64,000 nucleotides of DNA from contig JAFVRC010000044.1 of NCBI GenBank assembly GCA_017504485.1, positions 41,923 to 105,922 of the forward strand. The letters are read 5' to 3'. Position 1 is the first letter of the stretch, and each line of letters begins with the position of its first letter. Made by a program: the position numbers and the translations under genes. Shown in pieces: positions 21,253-30,337 of the stretch. The DNA is from Alistipes sp. Its GTDB lineage: Bacteria > Bacteroidota > Bacteroidia > Bacteroidales > Rikenellaceae. Below the pieces are notes generated by a model. That model ran no database searches, had not been told where the DNA came from, and was given only the letters and a program-made list of their open reading frames with translations.

Positions 21253-22545
21253 ATGACGCTTTCGGAACACTGCAAGGGGCTGCTGGCCCTATCGCCCGTG
21301 GCACTGCTGCTCGGTGTGTATATAGCGATGTCGCTCGTTGTTGGCGACTTCTATCGAATAAGTATAGGTGTGGCATTTGTCGTGGCGGCAATCTACGGCA
21401 TAGTCATCACGCGCGGCGAGAAGTTGCAGAGCCGGATATCCGTATTCTCGCAGGGTGCGGCCAACAGCGATATTATATATATGGTATGGATATTCGTTTT
21501 GGCGGGCATCTTTGCCTCGTCGGCCGAGCAGATGGGAGCTGTGGATACGACGGTGGCGATGACCATACGCGTTGTGCCGGCCGAGTTCCTGCCGGCGGGC
21601 ATATTCCTTGCCTCCTGCTTTATCTCGATGTCGATAGGTACGTCGGTTGGTACTATTGTCGCCCTGACACCAATTGTGACGGGGCTTGCCGGCTCGATGG
21701 GTGGCGACGTGGCGTGGGCCGTGGCTATCGTGGTGGGAGGAGCCTTCTTTGGCGATAATCTCTCGTTTATCTCCGACACGACGATTGCCGCGACGCAGAG
21801 TCAGGGATGCCGTATGAGCGATAAGTTCCGCACGAACCTGCTCATCGTGCTACCGGCAGCGATATTTGCCTTCGCACTCTACCTGATGCATAGCGGCTCG
21901 CCCGAGCAGTTGGTCGCCGCAACGGATATCGAGTGGTACAAGGCACTGCCATACATCATCGTTATAGTATGTGCACTGCTGGGTGTGAATGTGCTGATGG
22001 TGCTCGTTATCGGCATTGTGGCATCGGACGTGATAGGTCTTGCCTCGGGGTCGCTCGACATTGTTGCACTCTTCGAGGCAGCTGGTAAGGGTATCAACTC
22101 GATGAGCGAGCTTATTGTTGTGACGATGTTGGCCGGAGGCTTGATGGGTGTTGTCAAACACAACGGCGGTTTCGACTATCTGATAAATGCGCTGACGGCG
22201 CGTGTGCGAGGTCGTCGAGGTGCCGAGGCGGTGATTACGCTGCTCACCGCGCTGACAAACCTATGCACGGCGAACAACACGATAGCCATCGTAACCGTAG
22301 GTCCTATTGCTCGCGACATTGCCGAGCGATATGGTGTGCCGGCGCGTAAGAGTGCCTCGCTGATGGATACCGCTTCGTGCTTCGTGCAGGGTCTATTGCC
22401 ATACGGAGCGCAGCTGTTGATGGCTTCGGGATTGGTGGGTATATCGCCTCTCGAGATAGTGCCACATCTCTACTATTCGATGGCTATCGGAGTGATGGTC
22501 GCGCTATCGATAGTGTTGCAATATCCAAGAATCAAAAGGAAGTAA
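21253..22545 (+). CDS. nhaC: NhaC-family Na+/H+ antiporter
   Basis: A 430-aa inner-membrane protein with about ten or more hydrophobic segments. NhaC-type signatures are SIGTSVGTIVALTPIV, GGAFFGDNLSFISDTTIAATQSQG and LTNLCTANNTIAIVTVGPIA. It would exchange sodium (or a small organic anion pair) for protons. The ATG at 21253 (MTLSEHCKGL) is preferred to the upstream start at 21214. It stands before a nuclease lipoprotein gene (12 nt gap), probably co-transcribed. The exact substrates are not visible. Confidence 0.88.
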   Translation: MTLSEHCKGLLALSPVALLLGVYIAMSLVVGDFYRISIGVAFVVAAIYGIVITRGEKLQSRISVFSQGAANSDIIYMVWIFVLAGIFASSAEQMGAVDTTVAMTIRVVPAEFLPAGIFLASCFISMSIGTSVGTIVALTPIVTGLAGSMGGDVAWAVAIVVGGAFFGDNLSFISDTTIAATQSQGCRMSDKFRTNLLIVLPAAIFAFALYLMHSGSPEQLVAATDIEWYKALPYIIVIVCALLGVNVLMVLVIGIVASDVIGLASGSLDIVALFEAAGKGINSMSELIVVTMLAGGLMGVVKHNGGFDYLINALTARVRGRRGAEAVITLLTALTNLCTANNTIAIVTVGPIARDIAERYGVPARKSASLMDTASCFVQGLLPYGAQLLMASGLVGISPLEIVPHLYYSMAIGVMVALSIVLQYPRIKRK

Positions 22546-22557
22546 CGCAATATATAT

Positions 22558-24069
22558 ATGGTAACAAAGATTAATGCATCTATTCGCGCAATTTTTGTGC
22601 TGCTTTGCGTGAGTGCAGTGGTGATAATGGCTCCATCGTGTGAGCCCGATGTGATGGAAGATAATACGACAACCGAGGAGGGCGATTTGCCGACCGACGG
22701 CGGTGACCAAGGCGTTGGCGAGGAGGTTGTTGTGCCTGTAGCGACGGCCACGCTGACATACGATGAGTGTGCCTCGGCCGTGTCGGGCTACGAGTCGCCC
22801 AAGAGCTATACGAACAGTTACGGGACTTGGATAATCTGCGCCTATAACCACAATAAAGTGGCAATGCAACTCAATGGTGGCAAGGTGGCCTATATCGGCA
22901 CGCCAACCTTCGAGGCTGAGGTTACCGAGGTCGAGATTGAGACTGTCGAGAACTATACGGGCGACTTTTATATCTGCTCCGAGGCGGGAACAACCTCTGT
23001 GGCTGGGCAACTCAAGAGTGCGAAGGGCGGGGGCCGTGTGACGAAGATTCAGCTCGAGAGCCTCGGTGTCTCGCGCTTCTACCTGCGCTCGGGTAATTGT
23101 GCCCGCATCTCGAAGCTCACCGTTACCTATGGAGGCAAACCCTCGTCGGGTGGCGACCAAGGCGGCAATCAGGATGGCGGCGATACGGGTGATGACTTCG
23201 GTGACGACTCTGGCAACACGGGCGGCGGCTCGGCAGGTACCAATCTGCTCCAGTGGGCCGAGCTGCCAACGATTGTCGATGCCGATAATAATGGTGTCGT
23301 AGATGGCAACTCCACGCTCTACTATGCCCATCATCTCTGCGCTGGTGGCGAGCGCAATGCACAGCGCAACGGCACGGCCCGCAACTACACGGTATGCTAT
23401 AGCTCCAATCATCACTGCCCGATGTGGGTAGCTGCGCCTATGCACTCGTGCTACCACGGCTCAGCAGGCCGCAACAACTCGTACCGCACCGACCCCGAGA
23501 TTCCGAGCAGCATACAGTATTCGAGCAAATCGACGGGTGGCGGCTGTAATAAGGGCCATATGCTCTCGTCGCACGACCGCACATCGACGGTGGCGACCAA
23601 CAAGCAGGTCTTCTACTATACGAACATTGCTCCGCAGTACTCCGATACGTTCAATACGGGTGGCGGCGCGTGGAATAACTTCGAGGAGCACCTCGAGACG
23701 CTTATCTGCTCCGACACGCTCTACGTCGTGCTTGGCTGCTACTTCGACTCCTTCTCGCGCAATGGTGCTTCGGCCTCGCCGAAGAAGATATCATTCGGTG
23801 GTCGCAACGATGTGTCGTGCCCGACGATGTTCTACTGCGCGATGTTGCGCACCAAGCGAGGCTCGACGGGTAAGCGCGTGCAGGAGTGCTCGGCCTCGGA
23901 GCTGCAATGTGCTGCCTTCACGCTCTGCCACAAGATGGCGAAGGGTCACGAGCCGCAGGCTGCCGACTTTATGTCTATTGCCGAGTTGGAGAAGCTTACG
24001 GGCTTCAGCTACTTCGATAATGTACCTAATGCCCCAAAGGGATCTCTTTCGACCTCTGAGTGGCTGTAA
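22558..24069 (+). CDS. DNA/RNA non-specific endonuclease lipoprotein
   Basis: A 503-aa lipoprotein (lipobox MAPSC, Cys28) followed by acidic residues. Residues about 60-200 form a beta domain of unknown function. A Gly/Asp-rich linker (GGDQGGNQDGGDTGDDFGDD) leads to a beta-beta-alpha metal nuclease domain. The nuclease core has NKGHML with candidate catalytic His334, then SSHDR, FYYTNIAPQ and FNTGGGAWNNFEEHLE with the metal-binding Asn. NUC enzymes usually read DRGH; Asn-Lys here is a variant. It would degrade extracellular DNA or RNA at the cell surface, for nutrition or defence. NhaC is upstream and an AsmA-like gene follows 16 nt downstream. Confidence 0.87.
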   Translation: MVTKINASIRAIFVLLCVSAVVIMAPSCEPDVMEDNTTTEEGDLPTDGGDQGVGEEVVVPVATATLTYDECASAVSGYESPKSYTNSYGTWIICAYNHNKVAMQLNGGKVAYIGTPTFEAEVTEVEIETVENYTGDFYICSEAGTTSVAGQLKSAKGGGRVTKIQLESLGVSRFYLRSGNCARISKLTVTYGGKPSSGGDQGGNQDGGDTGDDFGDDSGNTGGGSAGTNLLQWAELPTIVDADNNGVVDGNSTLYYAHHLCAGGERNAQRNGTARNYTVCYSSNHHCPMWVAAPMHSCYHGSAGRNNSYRTDPEIPSSIQYSSKSTGGGCNKGHMLSSHDRTSTVATNKQVFYYTNIAPQYSDTFNTGGGAWNNFEEHLETLICSDTLYVVLGCYFDSFSRNGASASPKKISFGGRNDVSCPTMFYCAMLRTKRGSTGKRVQECSASELQCAAFTLCHKMAKGHEPQAADFMSIAELEKLTGFSYFDNVPNAPKGSLSTSEWL

Positions 24070-24085
24070 AAAAAAAAGTTGAGAT

Positions 24086-26347
24086 ATGAAGAGAGTATTG
24101 AGAGTATTGCTCGCCACGGTGGTAACGGTGGTTGTAGTGATGGTTGTCGTGCCGATGTTCTTGGGCGACAAGATTGGAGAGATTGTGAAACGCGAAGCCG
24201 GCAAGCTGGTCGATGCACGCATCGAGTTCTCGAAGCTTGACGTGTCGCTCTTCCGCCACTTCCCACAGGCCTCGCTCGAGATTACCGACCTCGATGTGTC
24301 GGGAGTTGGTGCTTTTGAGGGTCATAGCCTCGTGGCGGCCGAGCGTATAGAGTTGGCTGTCGATTTGTGGTCCGTTTTCGGCGATAGCTTCGAGGTGGAG
24401 AAGGTGTGGCTGCGCCGCCCTTCGATTTCGGCACTTGTGCTCGCCAACGGCAAGGCCAATTGGGATATTATGAAGGAGTCCGACGAGGAGCCTGCGGCAA
24501 CTGTCGAGTCGAGTACAGATGAGCCGACCGCAGACGAGGGTTCGCTCTCGGTGGCTCTGCGTAGCATAATGATTCGTGATGCGCAACTCGCCTATGAGGA
24601 TCGTGAGTCGGGTATCGTCCTCTCGCTTGCCTCGCTTAACCTTGACCTCTCGGGTGACCTATCGGCCGCAGAGACAACACTGTCGCTTGCCGTCAAAGCC
24701 AAGCAGATATGCTTCAAGAGCGGTAACGAGCAGCTAGTTGATAAGCTCGATGTGGCCTTCTCGGGCGATGTGGCAGCCTCGTTTGAGAACAATAGCTACA
24801 CGCTCGGCGGTGCACGCCTCGAGGCGGGTGGCGTGAAGGCCAAGGCAGACGGTACGGTGTGGCTCGATGATAAAGGTGCGCGTGCCAAACTCTCGCTTGA
24901 TTGTTCGGGCAACCGCATAGGCGACATCCTTGCGTTGGTGCCGGCAAAAGAGTTGCAAGAGTTGGATGTGGATGGTGCGATAGGCCTTGTGGCCCACCTC
25001 GACGGTCGCCTGACGACATCGCGTCTGCCGTCGTTCAGCGTGGAACTCTCGCTCGACGATGTGAAGATGCGCCTGCCCGAAATGCCGACCATCACCCTTA
25101 CAAATGGCGTAGCAACGGCCACGCGCGAGCGACTCGCTATCGAGAGTATTGATCTGAAGGTTGGTCGCAGCGACCTTGCGCTGTCGGGTGCTGTTACGTC
25201 ATATTGGGAGTATTTGACGGCCGATGCCACGTTGGGCGGCTCGTTGAAGGTTGCCTCGACGCTCCTCGATGCCAACGAACTGCTCGCCTCGCTCGGCGGA
25301 GAGGGTAGTACAGCCGATACTACTGAACATAGTGCTGCAACCATGGCCGAGGAGAGCGCCGCAACAACTGCCTTTGAAGTGCCCGAGCGTATGAATCTCG
25401 CACTCGATGCTTCGTTTGATAAGGTGCTCTTCGGTAAGATGGATATCTCGCAGCTGCGTGGTGCAATATCGTTGCGCAACCGCACCCTCGCGCTCGACAA
25501 TCTATCGATGAGGCTCTTTGGAGGTGCCGCCTCGGCCTCGGCCAAGTATGCGACCGTGACGCGCGAGCCGAAGGTGTCACTGAAAGCCTCGTTTGAGAGT
25601 GCTTCGTTCAGACAGACTTTCGAGCAGTTGGAGATTATGCAGCAGGTAGCTCCAATTTTCGAGAAGATTGAGGGAAGTTACTCGATGTCACTGGCGGCCG
25701 ATATGGCCTTCGATGAGAAGTTTGCTGTGCAGCCGCGCTCCATAAATGGTAGCGGAGAGCTGCGCTCCGGACACTTCAAACTCTCGAACATCAAGGCTCT
25801 CGATATGCTTGCCACCGCAATCGGCGATACGAAGCTCAAAGCCATTGAGTGCCAGGAGCCTACGATTATCAAGTTCGCAATACGCAATGGTGCGGTCGAG
25901 ACGCGCCCATTCGACCTCCGTCTCGGCAAGACACGCCTGACGCTTTCGGGTACGACGGGGCTCGATACGTCGATAAACTACAACGTGCATGTTGCTGCGC
26001 CCAACAATGTGAATATTGATGCCAAGGTGAAGGGTACATTTGCCTCGCCAAAGGTGTCACTCGACGCTGCCAAGACGGTCGAGACGGTGCTCAATACGTT
26101 GGGCGTAGATAGCTCGGCATTGAAGGAGGCGACCACGGCTTCAAGAGAGGATATTGTGGCCGAGGCCGAGAAGCGTGCGGCCGAAATTGTGGAACTGGCA
26201 CGCAAGGAGGCGCAGAAGGCAGTTGATAAGGTGTCGAACCCGATTGCCAAGATTGCGGCGCAGGCCGCGGCCGACAAACTCATAAAGGAGGCCGAGGCGC
26301 AAGCTGCCAAGATTGTTGAGGAGGCTCGCAAGAAGGCGGCGCAATAG
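24086..26347 (+). CDS. AsmA-family envelope protein with alanine/lysine-rich coiled-coil tail
   Basis: A 753-aa protein with an N-terminal membrane segment (VLLATVVTVVVVMVVVPMF), an AsmA N-terminal domain (LDVSLFRHFPQASLEITDLDV) and an AsmA-like C-terminal domain (GSGELRSGHFKLSNIKALDML). The last 75 residues are charged and alanine-rich (EKRAAEIVELARKEAQKAV and similar), predicting a long helix or coiled coil; that tail is unusual for the family. AsmA-like proteins are bridge-type lipid-transport proteins like TamB. A strong hairpin terminator lies just downstream. Confidence 0.87.
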   Translation: MKRVLRVLLATVVTVVVVMVVVPMFLGDKIGEIVKREAGKLVDARIEFSKLDVSLFRHFPQASLEITDLDVSGVGAFEGHSLVAAERIELAVDLWSVFGDSFEVEKVWLRRPSISALVLANGKANWDIMKESDEEPAATVESSTDEPTADEGSLSVALRSIMIRDAQLAYEDRESGIVLSLASLNLDLSGDLSAAETTLSLAVKAKQICFKSGNEQLVDKLDVAFSGDVAASFENNSYTLGGARLEAGGVKAKADGTVWLDDKGARAKLSLDCSGNRIGDILALVPAKELQELDVDGAIGLVAHLDGRLTTSRLPSFSVELSLDDVKMRLPEMPTITLTNGVATATRERLAIESIDLKVGRSDLALSGAVTSYWEYLTADATLGGSLKVASTLLDANELLASLGGEGSTADTTEHSAATMAEESAATTAFEVPERMNLALDASFDKVLFGKMDISQLRGAISLRNRTLALDNLSMRLFGGAASASAKYATVTREPKVSLKASFESASFRQTFEQLEIMQQVAPIFEKIEGSYSMSLAADMAFDEKFAVQPRSINGSGELRSGHFKLSNIKALDMLATAIGDTKLKAIECQEPTIIKFAIRNGAVETRPFDLRLGKTRLTLSGTTGLDTSINYNVHVAAPNNVNIDAKVKGTFASPKVSLDAAKTVETVLNTLGVDSSALKEATTASREDIVAEAEKRAAEIVELARKEAQKAVDKVSNPIAKIAAQAAADKLIKEAEAQAAKIVEEARKKAAQ

Positions 26348-26367
26348 CAGGTGCGTGCGTGAATATG

Positions 26368-26406
26368 GAAAGGGTGTGTTCAGTGATTAGTTGAACACAC
26401 CCTTTC
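26368..26406. terminator. Bidirectional terminator between asmA-like gene and rpiB
   Basis: A perfect 15-bp stem (GAAAGGGTGTGTTCA with its complement) and 9-nt loop sits between the two convergent genes and can serve both. Confidence 0.9.
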
Positions 26407-26425
26407 AGTCTCTTTGCGCGAGCCG

Positions 26426-26860
26426 CTATTGCAGCGCAATCTTGGCTACGCGACGCTCATGTCGGCCACCCTCGAATTGCGTGTTGAGCCACATATCAAG
26501 AATAGCTACAGCCTCCTCATTCGAGATAAAGCGGGCAGGCAGTACGAGTACGTTGCTGTCGTTGTGCTGACGTGTGAGCTGTGCAATCTCCGGAAGCCAG
26601 CAGAGCGAAGCACGCACCTGCGGATGCTTGTTGAGCGTGATGGCCATACCCTCGCCCGAGCCGCAGATGCCTACGGCACGCGGAAACTCACCCTTCTCCA
26701 ATGCCTCGGCCATAGGGTGGGCATAGTCGGGGTAGTCACAACTCTCCTCCGAGTGGCAACCGAAATCGAACACCTCGAAGCCCTTGGCCGAGAGGTAGCC
26801 CGTCAGAAACTCTTTCAAGTCGTAGCCTGCGTGGTCGCAAGCGATACCTATTTTATTCAT
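26426..26860 (-). CDS. rpiB: Ribose-5-phosphate isomerase B
   Basis: A 144-aa cytosolic enzyme that interconverts ribose 5-phosphate and ribulose 5-phosphate. Its N terminus MNKIGIACDHAGYDLKEF and the motif GICGSGEGMAITLNKHPQVRA are the RpiB signature; RHERRVAKI is close to the C terminus. The ATG at 26860 fits the family's start; the longer frame to 26911 adds an unconserved leader. It is divergent from the ybaN-like gene. Confidence 0.95.
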   Translation of the reverse strand: MNKIGIACDHAGYDLKEFLTGYLSAKGFEVFDFGCHSEESCDYPDYAHPMAEALEKGEFPRAVGICGSGEGMAITLNKHPQVRASLCWLPEIAQLTRQHNDSNVLVLPARFISNEEAVAILDMWLNTQFEGGRHERRVAKIALQ

Positions 26861-26929
26861 ATTGTTATGTTTTATGTGTTTTACGACGCTTCGCGCACCA
26901 CAAATATACAAATAATATCCGAAATTTTG

Positions 26930-26937
26930 TACCTTTG
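26930..26937 (+). promoter_or_regulatory. -7 promoter element for the ybaN-like gene
   Basis: TACCTTTG matches TAnnTTTG and lies only 7 nt before the start codon, which implies a very short leader or a leaderless mRNA. Confidence 0.45.
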
Positions 26938-26944
26938 TCGCGCA

Positions 26945-27310
26945 ATGAGAGTAATTTTGGTAATTATAGGTTCGGTGTCGCTCGCACTCGGTGTCGTGGG
27001 TATCTTCCTCCCACTACTACCGACAACGCCTTTCCTGCTGCTCTCGGCCGCCGCGTGGCTCAAAGCCTCGCCGTCGCTCTATGCGTGGCTTATCAATCAC
27101 CGCGTGCTGGGCGAGTATATCCGTAACTTCCGCGAATATCGTGCCTTGCCGCTCCGCGTAAAGGTCATATCCGTATCGCTCGTATGGCTCACAATCGGCT
27201 ACTGTGTCTTTGCAGTGGTTGCCGCGTGGTGGTGGGCGCAGCTGCTTATGGTGCTGCTCGCTACGGCAATAACCTGGCATATACTCTCCTACGCCACGCT
27301 GAAGAAGTAA
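26945..27310 (+). CDS. YbaN-family (DUF454) small membrane protein
   Basis: A 121-aa inner-membrane protein with an N-terminal hydrophobic segment running into LPLLPTTPFLLLSAAAWLKASP, the DUF454 signature, then HRVLGEYIRNFREYRALPLRVK and a hydrophobic C-terminal pair of segments. The function of the family is not known. The start is the ATG at 26945 because the longer frame upstream runs antisense through rpiB. It ends 3 nt before the radA stop, tail to tail. Confidence 0.88.
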   Translation: MRVILVIIGSVSLALGVVGIFLPLLPTTPFLLLSAAAWLKASPSLYAWLINHRVLGEYIRNFREYRALPLRVKVISVSLVWLTIGYCVFAVVAAWWWAQLLMVLLATAITWHILSYATLKK

Positions 27311-27313
27311 CCC

Positions 27314-28681
27314 CTAAAACAGATTCTTGGCCAGCTCGCCGAGGGAGGTGATGCGCACGACCTCTATCCCCTTTATGCTCTTCGAGGGCAGCGAGGCGTA
27401 GCCCGATATGATAATCTTGCGGAAGCCAAGACGTGCTGCCTCGGAGATACGTTGCTCGGTGCGTGGCGCAGGACGTACCTCGCCCGACAGTCCCACCTCG
27501 CCGGCCAGAGCCACACCATCGGCCACCGCGCGGTCGAAGTATGAGGATATGACCGCCGCGACGATGGCAAGGTCGAGGCCTGTGTCCGAGACCTTGAAGC
27601 CGCCGGCAAAGTTGAGGAATACATCCTTCTGAAACATCTTCATTCCCACGCGCTTCTCCAAGATGGCCAGCAGCATATTCATCCGTCGCGCGTCGTAGCC
27701 CGTGGCGTTGCGTTGAGGTGTGCCGTAGGCCGCTTGGCTGACGAGAGCCTGCACCTCGATAAGGTAGGGGCGTATGCCGTCCACAGCTGCTCCAACGGCT
27801 ATGCCCGAGAGAGGCTCATCGTAGTGCGACAACAGTACCTCCGAAGGGTTCTCGACGGTGCGCAACCCCTGCTCCAACATCTCGAACACACCAATCTCGA
27901 AGGTCGCGCCAAAGCGGTTTTTGATGCCGCGGAGTATGCGGTATGTGTTGTTGCCGTCGCCCTCGAATTGCAGCACGACATCCACTATGTGCTCCAAAAT
28001 CTTCGGGCCGGCAATCGTGCCCTCCTTGGTTATGTGGCCTATGATAAATATCGGCGTGCCGCTCCCCTTGGCATATTTGAGAAGCGTGGCGGCGCACTCG
28101 CGAATTTGCGACACGCTGCCGGCTGAGGCATCGACAAGGTCGGTGTAGATGGTCTGTATCGAGTCTATAACCACCAGGTCGGGGCGCAGCTCGTCCATCT
28201 GTGCCACGATGTTCTCGAGCAGCGTCTCGGAGTAGATGATGCACTCCTCGTTGCGGATGCCTATGCGCTCGGCACGCAGCTTAATCTGCTCGGCCGACTC
28301 CTCGCCAGAGACGTAGAGCGTGCGCAGATGGTTGTCGCCGAGAGCGAGTTGCAGTGTGAGTGTCGATTTGCCGATTCCCGGCTCGCCGCCCAGCAGTATC
28401 AGCGAGCCGCTCACCAGGCCGCCGCCGAGCACGCGATTGACCTCGCTGTTGCCCGTGTCGAGCCGCTGTGTGGTGCCGCATTCTATCTCGCGCACACGCT
28501 GTGGTCGCGCCTTGGGTACGGAGTTGGCGGTCATTGTGGCGGCCACCGAGCCACCGCTCTTCCTTGCCACTACAACCTCGGCGAATGATCCCCACGCGTT
28601 GCACGACGGGCACTTGCCGAGCCACTTCGGTGTGTCATAGCCGCACTCGCGGCAGACGTATGCCTTCTTTGCCTCTGCCAT
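27314..28681 (-). CDS. radA: DNA repair protein RadA
   Basis: A 455-aa RecA-like ATPase involved in branch migration of recombination intermediates. It has the N-terminal C4 zinc finger (CRECGYDTPKWLGKCPSC), Walker A GGEPGIGKS, the RadA-specific KNRFG (GIKNRFGATFEIG), and a Lon-like C-terminal domain (NFAGGFKVSDTGLDLA). A canonical -7 element lies 40 nt upstream of the start. It appears monocistronic. Confidence 0.97.
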   Translation of the reverse strand: MAEAKKAYVCRECGYDTPKWLGKCPSCNAWGSFAEVVVARKSGGSVAATMTANSVPKARPQRVREIECGTTQRLDTGNSEVNRVLGGGLVSGSLILLGGEPGIGKSTLTLQLALGDNHLRTLYVSGEESAEQIKLRAERIGIRNEECIIYSETLLENIVAQMDELRPDLVVIDSIQTIYTDLVDASAGSVSQIRECAATLLKYAKGSGTPIFIIGHITKEGTIAGPKILEHIVDVVLQFEGDGNNTYRILRGIKNRFGATFEIGVFEMLEQGLRTVENPSEVLLSHYDEPLSGIAVGAAVDGIRPYLIEVQALVSQAAYGTPQRNATGYDARRMNMLLAILEKRVGMKMFQKDVFLNFAGGFKVSDTGLDLAIVAAVISSYFDRAVADGVALAGEVGLSGEVRPAPRTEQRISEAARLGFRKIIISGYASLPSKSIKGIEVVRITSLGELAKNLF

Positions 28682-28720
28682 ACTCTTCTATCAGCTTTTA
28701 GTTATTAGCCATTGTTTTTG

Positions 28721-28728
28721 CAAAGTTA
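28721..28728 (-). promoter_or_regulatory. -7 promoter element for radA
   Basis: The minus strand reads TAACTTTG, the Bacteroidota -7 consensus, about 40 nt before the radA start codon. Confidence 0.55.
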
Positions 28729-28813
28729 AAAATTAAATATTAAAAGTTGAAAGTTTTTGGGCGCGATTTGTGGCATTGAATGAGATTCGGTCTTATCTAT
28801 TTGCAGCCGACTT

Positions 28814-28845
28814 TTTGCTGATTTAAGAAATAATTTCTAAATTTG
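28814..28845 (+). promoter_or_regulatory. Orphan plus-strand promoter with palindrome in its spacer
   Basis: TTTG (28814-28817), a 20-nt spacer and TAAATTTG (28838-28845) fit the full Bacteroidota promoter. The spacer holds AGAAAT-A-ATTTCT (28826-28838), an operator-like palindrome ending at the -7 box. No gene begins downstream on this strand. Confidence 0.45.
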
Positions 28846-28851
28846 TGGTGT

Positions 28852-28954
28852 AGTCCCGACGGATTGCAGACATATAGAAAGTGTTTTTCATAGAGATAAA
28901 ACAAACTCAAAGAGAAGAGCCTGCCTAACTTTTTTCAATTGTTAGGCAGGCTCT
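28852..28954 (+). ncRNA. Candidate small RNA in the radA-rseP intergenic region
   Basis: The 308-nt gap between radA and rseP contains no ORF I can support. It does hold a plus-strand promoter whose start would be near 28852 and a 14-bp hairpin ending at 28954, giving a possible transcript of about 100 nt. The hairpin lacks a U tract on the plus strand and may simply be the rseP terminator, so confidence is low. Confidence 0.22.
28916..28954 (-). terminator. Terminator of the rseP operon
   Basis: AGAGCCTGCCTAAC and its exact complement form a 14-bp stem with an 11-nt loop, 36 nt past the rseP stop. A moderately T-rich stretch follows on the minus strand. Confidence 0.8.
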
Positions 28955-28989
28955 CCAAAGCTAATGGCAAGTGGCCTCTGCTTCCGTCG

Positions 28990-30309
28990 CTACCTGAAGA
29001 GTCGGTAGATATCGTTGCCGTTGGCGAAGAGCACAAGTGCGAGGATAAGCACAAGACCGATGTACTGCGCCACCTCGAGCACCTTGTCGCTCGGCTTGCG
29101 GCGCGTAATCATCTCCCACAGCGTGAAGAGCGTATGGCCGCCATCGAGTCCAGGGATAGGGATGATGTTCATAATGGCGAGGATAATCGACAAAAATGCG
29201 GTCATCGACCAGAATTGGTGCCAATCCCATGAGCCGGGGAAGATGTTGCCGATAGCGATAAAGCCGCCGACATTCTTGTAGAGGCCCGTGTCGGGCTTGA
29301 CAATAAGTTTGAGCTGATTCCAATAGTTGGTTATGCTGCGGCCCGTGAGCTCGGCTCCGGCAGGTATAGACTCCCAGAAGCTGAACTGCCTGGTGCGTGG
29401 CTTGAGGAATGGGGCGTTCAGCACGCCGAGCTTGCCATTCTCATCCACGGGTACCGCGATGCTGATTGGCTCGCCTGTGCGCACAACTTGTAGCGTAACC
29501 TCGCTGCCGGCGTACTCCTTCAGGCGGGCAGGGTAGTGGTTGAAGTAGGGCAGGCTCTGTTCGCCGATGCCGACAATGTGGTCGCCCTTCGCAAGGCCGG
29601 CCGTGCGAGCACCTTCGGAATATACGCTGTCGATGATGAACGGAATGAGTGGCGTGTAGAGTCCCTCGAAGCGATTCTCGCCGCGCAGCTCATTGAGCAC
29701 GTCGTAGTTCATGTCGAAGCTCACGGTGGCACCGTCGCGCACAACCTCTATCGTGCGGCTCGTCTCGTCGGCAAGAATGATGGCCGAGAGTATCGAATTG
29801 ACATTCTCGACAGGCTTGCCGCCCATCGTGACGATGCGGTCGCCATCGCGGAAGCCGAGGCGCTCGCCATCCTCGCTGAACTCGTAGCCGTAGATCATAT
29901 CTTCGTTGGCGATGTAGCTGCGCCCCCAGGTGTAGGATATGCCGCAGTAGATCATAAAGGCGAGGACGACGTTCATCGCAACACCGGCCACCAGAACGCA
30001 GAAGCGTTGCCACGCCGGTTTGGCGCGAAATTCCCAAGGCTGTGCCGGCTGCGCGAGTTGCTCCTTGTCCATACTCTCATCGACCATACCCGCAATCTTG
30101 CAGTAGCCACCCAGAGGCAGCCAACCGAGGCCGTACTCTGTCTCACCGCGCTTCCACTTGAAGAGCGAGAAGCCCCAGTCGAAGAAGATGTAGAACTTCT
30201 CGACACGAATCTTGAAGAGGCGAGCCACGATGAAGTGTCCGAACTCGTGAACGGCCACCAGCAGCGTGAGGCTCATAAAGAACTGAATAACTTTGATTAC
30301 TATCTCCAT
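28990..30309 (-). CDS. rseP: RseP-type site-2 membrane metalloprotease (M50)
   Basis: A 439-aa intramembrane protease. The zinc site HEFGH is at residues 21-25 in the first membrane segment, and the second motif NIIPIPGLDGGHTLF has Asp near 389. Two PDZ-like regions lie between (GFRDGDRIVTMGG, GLAKGDHIVGIGEQ). It cleaves membrane-bound anti-sigma factors or remnant signal peptides. It lies 28 nt after dxr; the order LytM-like gene, dxr, rseP suggests an envelope operon. Confidence 0.95.
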   Translation of the reverse strand: MEIVIKVIQFFMSLTLLVAVHEFGHFIVARLFKIRVEKFYIFFDWGFSLFKWKRGETEYGLGWLPLGGYCKIAGMVDESMDKEQLAQPAQPWEFRAKPAWQRFCVLVAGVAMNVVLAFMIYCGISYTWGRSYIANEDMIYGYEFSEDGERLGFRDGDRIVTMGGKPVENVNSILSAIILADETSRTIEVVRDGATVSFDMNYDVLNELRGENRFEGLYTPLIPFIIDSVYSEGARTAGLAKGDHIVGIGEQSLPYFNHYPARLKEYAGSEVTLQVVRTGEPISIAVPVDENGKLGVLNAPFLKPRTRQFSFWESIPAGAELTGRSITNYWNQLKLIVKPDTGLYKNVGGFIAIGNIFPGSWDWHQFWSMTAFLSIILAIMNIIPIPGLDGGHTLFTLWEMITRRKPSDKVLEVAQYIGLVLILALVLFANGNDIYRLFR

Positions 30310-30337
30310 ATCTTAAAAAAAACGTTATTTGTCGTTG

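Noticed and set aside
26414-26944. Long plus-strand ORF before the ybaN-like gene
   Set aside because: It is antisense to rpiB; the DUF454 protein starts at 26945.
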